Of a stretch of DNA of 64,000 bases, positions 59,651 to 64,000 are shown one piece after another. The DNA is from Cheilinus undulatus (lineage: Eukaryota; Chordata; Actinopteri; Labriformes; Labridae): assembly GCF_018320785.1 (NCBI RefSeq), contig NC_054873.1, forward strand, positions 29,602,196 through 29,666,195, in the 5' to 3' direction. The notes beneath the pieces were generated by a model. It was not told the origin of the DNA and did no database searches. It worked only from the letters and a program-made list of their open reading frames with translations. The first letter of the stretch is position 1; the number at the start of each line of letters is the position of its first letter. The translations under genes were made by a program, and so were the position numbers.

Positions 59651-62322
59651 ATGTATAGTTCAGAGTTTTTGAGTTTGTTGGCGACTCCAACACACAAACG
59701 TTGGCATCGTTCAAGTGGTAGGTCTTAAATAGTGGCAGGGAGGTGAGGCATAGGCTTTATATAGTACTATTCAACCGTTTAAGCCTGTAAAACATTAATT
59801 TCTGGAACAATGCCAATGCCAGGGACCTTGCCAAGGGCCTCTGCTATAAGGGTTTGCTATGACTGGCCCCTGACTATTCAATAATCATTTCTTTGATCAT
59901 CCAACTCCACATCCCCCACTTTGTCTTACACTGCTTTAAACATTACATTTGATATTATATTGAAAGAAAATCTATTATTAAAGCTCATGTTATACAATTC
60001 TTTGGTGCTGATCATTTAGGCCATTTAAAAACAGACTTTGGATGCAGGGGCCTAGTAGTTTCCAACTTTCCTTCCTTGGAGCCCCCCTTCTACTATTTAA
60101 GAGAAGACCAAAATGGAGAAAGTGACACAGTGCTGTCAAAATGTAACAGATTTCAATTGTTTCGTAGATACCCCCCACAGATATATATTCATTTAAAACA
60201 AATACCTTTTTGTACATTACTTGTCATTCTATCATGAGTGGGGCTATTATGTGCAAATCACATTTTGACAACCTTAGACCAGACAAAGCCTTTTGCCCCC
60301 CTCACACACACACACAGGTATTTGGGGTACCCTCTAGGGGGTCCCAGACTCCAGTTCGGGATCCAATGTCATAACCTACACATCAAATAGGGATAAACAC
60401 ACTCAAAGGCTATAACATATAATCCTGTGAAAGGGAAGTTTGCTGAAAAGGAGTTACGACAGAGACTCAATTTGCACAGGAAGATGCAAGGAATAAAAAA
60501 TACTATTAAAGTGGACAATTTCTGTGCCAGCTATTCTAATTAAGACAACTGTTCAGTATCCTGTAAGACAGAATTGAGGGCTTAATGAAAAGTGCTAAAA
60601 TCTTCCTTCCCTCTAGTCAGGCTGAAAAGTTGTGCCATCAGGTCCAGCTTGGGTCCAGCTCAGTTCACAGACACACAGGCCTGCTGAACTTTGGCAACTG
60701 ATAAATAAAAGCGTATCAGCCCATCTATTTACTTAAACTGTGTAATGATGTAACAGGACATAATAGATAGCCTTTGTTGATCGCCAGTGACATCAGGCAG
60801 TGGTCATGGTTATGTAATTTGATGGTAACAGATTCAGTTTAGGTCGACCTATTGCATAATGTTTTTTAAGCTGGTAAACAAATTTAAAAAAACACAATTA
60901 GTTGTTCTGATTGATAAGATAATGCATAAAATCCGAGCAATACTGCATAAATCAGAACTATGGTGTTTTTCTTTCTTTCTTTTTTTATTAAAAGTCAAAT
61001 TTCTGGGGTACTGTGAAAAGGAAGATGAGAGACACCAGACTCAACAATACAGACAGACCGAAGGCTGCTATCAGAGAAACCTGGGCTTCATAAGACCCCA
61101 GTGCCACAGACTAATTGGCTCTATGCTACAGACAAAAGGAGCTCCAACCAAACACTGAGTAGGTAAATTAAGATAATTTTCCATAAGGTCAGCATTTCTG
61201 TATTAAAAATATTTTTTCTGCTTTTATTTGGTGTTTTGTAATATTCTAATTTGAAATAGTAGATTATCAATTTTCATGAGCTGTATGCTGTAACTGTAAA
61301 GATTAAAGAAAAAACAGGCCTTGAAATATTTCACTGTGTGATGACTCTCATTTATAAGGACGTTTCATTTTTTTAATTAAATTATGGGGGGTGTCTACTG
61401 TTGAGCTGCACCTGTATTTGCATATCCACTGAGACAGAGTCAAGTTAAGGAGTTGAGCCCTTTAGCCCATATCTGTTTCTCTGAAGCTTTTTTCCCTATG
61501 TGTTTAGACAAAAAAGTCTTTCTGTCATGATAACAAGGTGAACACTGAGAGTGCATTTCAGTTATACAACTGATGAGCTTATTTCTTGCAATTATTATCT
61601 ATATGTTTTTCTTTACCTGCCTCATTGGTGAGTAAAATTGAATATGGTGGCAAACAAGCTGATGTTGTACATAAGAAGACTGTCTTGGTTTAACACACCC
61701 GGCATTTAATTTAATGCTTTGAAGTCTGTTATCATGCCATTAACTCTCAATGGGAAACAAGAGTGTCTGAACACACTGTGAGCACAAGTACTGTCCTTAT
61801 AAACCAGAGTTAATGTTTATCACCTCTGAACAGACTTGAGCCACCACTAAGCATCGTGAACTATAGGCAAACACCATTTTATTGGTGTTCAGAGAATTGT
61901 TTTTCTGTGACGAAGTCAAATTTGAAGAGCAGCCAGAAGAACAAATAGCTGCCATTATGTCTAATCATGAATCATTAACCCTGAAAAGTGAGATACAGAT
62001 TGCACTGCTATATATCTAATGGTCCAGATAACAGCTTTAACTAGTTTCAGATTCTGTAGACCTCAGTGTACTAAAATAATCACCAAAAAAGATGACATTC
62101 TGTCATCAAATAAAATGATTCAAGTTAGTGACTTTGAATCACAAAAATACAGTTTTTGTATTACAGCAGAGAAATGACTTCAGAGAAGTATATTTGGGCT
62201 ATAAAGATAGGGATGGTTTAAAAATGAATCCTTGATATTTCAACCATACAACGTTTTTTTTACTCGTGTAGATTGAAAATCAACCACAAATTCATGGTTC
62301 ATATACAACATTCATTATTCAC
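59651..62322. other. Spacer without recognised gene
   Basis: Only short frames, a small CA tract at 60304-60316 and unclassified repeat-like scraps (for example near 60030-60110) are seen. No conserved coding signature was recognised on either strand. Confidence 0.5.
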
Positions 62323-62602
62323 AATGCTGATCCTGTTCTGGGTCATGGGGTGCTGGAGCTGATCCCAACTGACACTGGGTGAGAGGCAGGGTACACCCTG
62401 AACGGCAGTTGTACAGAGACAAAGGATCAGGCTTAGTATTGGGTAATTTTGAGTCACCATTTAGCATTTCTTTGGTCTGTGGGAGGAAGCAAGAGTACCC
62501 AGAGGGAAACCCACATAGACAGGCCCCATCTGAATGGGATTCAAACCTGGAACCTTCTTACTGTTAGGCAACAGCGCTAACCTCTGTATTGCTGTGCATC
62601 CC
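62323..62602 (-). repeat. Common teleost dispersed repeat
   Basis: GGTGCTGGAGCTGATCCCAA, CTGACACTGGGTGAGAGGCA, GGGTACACCCTGAA, TTTGAGTCACCATTTAGCAT, TCTGTGGGAGGAAGCAAGAG and ACCTTCTTACTGTTAGGCAA follow a repeat seen throughout fish genomes. Class not assigned. Strand is set relative to the copy at 62995-63150. Confidence 0.65.
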
Positions 62603-62952
62603 CTTTTCACTGTATTGAGTATGGAAATATAAATATAAAATGACAGAAGAAAAAAACACTGTCTTAAGATAAAGTATCTTTTCTGGGATGAGCCATTGAT
62701 TACAAATCAATAAGATAAAAACCAAGGAGGGCAGAAATAGCCAGAATCTGGACCTTGCCGAAGTCCCACTAGGATGCAGATTTGACGCAGGACCCCCCTT
62801 AGCCTGCTAGCCATCAAAAGTGTTGCATTGTTTTACAAACATTAATGCATTATTATTATGAACAATAATTTCCCTGCATTCATGTGCAGTATTTTTTTTT
62901 TTTTTTACAATGGTTACACTGAATTTACTTCTATTATTTCTGGGCTGCCAGA

Positions 62953-62973
62953 TGGGGTGGGGGGTGGGGGGGT

Positions 62974-63004
<31 letters not shown>

Positions 63005-63007
63005 GGT
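62953..63007. repeat. G-rich and (TG)n tract
   Basis: Runs of G (GGGGTGGGGGGTGGGGGGGT) pass into (TG)n and end with a run of ten or more G. The plus strand could form G-quadruplex structure. Confidence 0.9.
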
Positions 63008-63150
63008 AAGCACTATTCCCTTACAGAAAAAAAGGTTCCTGGTTCCATTCTCAGCACCTTTCTGTGTGGAGTTTGCATGTTCTCCCCTGTGCATGTGTGG
63101 CTTCGCTCTGAATACTTTGGCTTCCCTCCACCACCAAAAACAATCTTGTT
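62995..63150 (+). repeat. Second, inverted copy of the teleost dispersed repeat
   Basis: AGGTTCCTGGTTCCATTCTC, CTTTCTGTGTGGAGTTTGCA, TGTTCTCCCCTGTGCATGTG and ACTTTGGCTTCCCTCCACCA are the complementary text of the family at 62323-62602, so the two copies face opposite ways about 400 bp apart. Confidence 0.6.
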
Positions 63151-64000
63151 AGATTTAATGGTGACTGTCATCCTCATCTTGCTCACTATCCCTGCTTTCT
63201 TCTCCTCCTTCTTCATTTTGATCTCTGTCCCTACTTTGTTCTCCACCATCATCCTTGTAATCTTGATTTGTGTCCCTGCTTTCTTCTCCATTTTCATCTT
63301 GCTCTCTGTCCCTGCTTTCTTCTCCTCTATCATCCTTGTCTCTCTCTCTGTCCCTGCTTTCTTCTCCTCTATCATTCATCTTGATCTCTGCCCCTGTTTT
63401 CATGTATTTTATCATCTTTATCTTGCTACCCCTCCCTGCTTTCTACTCCCTCATGATCCTCATCTTGCTATTTCTCCCTGCTTTCTTCTCCTTCATCCAC
63501 CTCATATTGTTTTCTGTCCCTGCCTTCTTCTTCTCCATCCTCCTCCTCTTGCTCTATGTTCCTACATTCTTCTCCTCCATCATTCGTTTTACCCTCTGCC
63601 CCTGTTTTCTTCTCCTCCATCCTCCTCATCTTGCTTGCTATCACTGCTTTCTTCTCCATCATCCTTATCTTACTTGCCATTCTTGCTTTCTTCTCCTACA
63701 TCATCCTCATCTTGCTTGCTATCCCTGCTTTCTTCTCCTCCATCATTCATTGTACTCTATGCCCCTGCTTTTTCTTCTCCATCATCCTCATCTTGCTTGC
63801 TATTCTTGCTATCCCTACTTTTTTCCCTCCATCCTCATCATCTTTCTCTCTGTCCCTGCTTTCTTCTAAATCCTGTTCATCTTGCATTCTGTTACTGCTT
63901 TTGTCTCATTCATCATTCATCTTGATCTCTGTCCCTGCTCTCTTGTATTTCATCATCCTCACCTTGCTGTCTCTCCCTGCTTTCTTCTCCCTCATCATCC
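63150..64000. repeat. CT-rich minisatellite, period about 42 bp, reaching the window edge
   Basis: Units vary around TCCCTGCTTTCTTCTCCTCC followed by ATCATCCTCATCTTGCTNTC. CCCTG starts at about 63310, 63352, 63392, 63434 and 63476, a spacing near 42. Because 42 is divisible by three, long frames stay open: a Leu/Ser/Pro/Phe-rich one on the plus strand and a Glu/Lys/Arg-rich one on the minus strand. Neither looks like a real protein. Confidence 0.85.

Noticed and set aside
60030-60360. Possible MITE ends and a GGGGTACCCTCTAGGGGGTCCC palindrome
   Set aside because: No target duplication or paired terminus could be matched.
62858-63925. 355-residue plus-strand frame, the longest apart from the znf592 exon
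   Set aside because: Runs through a G/TG tract, a dispersed repeat and the 42-bp minisatellite; the translation is low-complexity Leu/Ser/Phe/Pro with no domain.

Overview
The window is nuclear DNA of a ray-finned fish, most likely a percomorph teleost. Genes have many small exons with GT-AG introns, the DNA is AT-rich, and introns and spacers hold repeats I recognise from fish (Tc1-like and hAT-like DNA transposons, a tRNA-derived SINE-like repeat, a common dispersed repeat). Ten protein-coding genes can be supported, nine of them complete. Exon borders below were read by hand from splice sites, reading phase and remembered vertebrate orthologues. No virus-like element was seen.

Left part (1-34.5 kb): scaper (5' part only, minus), rcn2 (plus), pstpip1 (plus) and tspan3 (minus). 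This order and orientation match human 15q24 as I remember it. rcn2 and pstpip1 are packed tightly. The first coding exon of pstpip1 has only 10 codons and lies 3.6 kb before the second; that intron holds a Tc1-like relic split by another terminal-inverted-repeat transposon.

Middle part (36.8-46.2 kb): two single-exon cholesterol 25-hydroxylase-like genes (minus at 37 kb, plus at 45 kb) flank a 12-exon gene for an unnamed protein with two CCCH zinc fingers, an RWD-like segment and a C-terminal CHY-type zinc finger.

Right part (47-59.6 kb), all minus: kti12 (Elongator/tRNA wobble-modification factor), nmb (neuromedin B precursor) and znf592. nmb and znf592 are neighbours on human 15q25. kti12 is the most unusual gene: its first intron appears to be GC-AG and its last a minor-spliceosome AT-AC intron, with a textbook ATATCCTTT donor and a CCTTAAC branch site 12 bases before the AC.

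The right end (59.7-64 kb) has no recognisable gene. It carries dispersed repeats, a G-rich/TG tract and a CT-rich minisatellite of about 42 bp whose period keeps long meaningless frames open on both strands.
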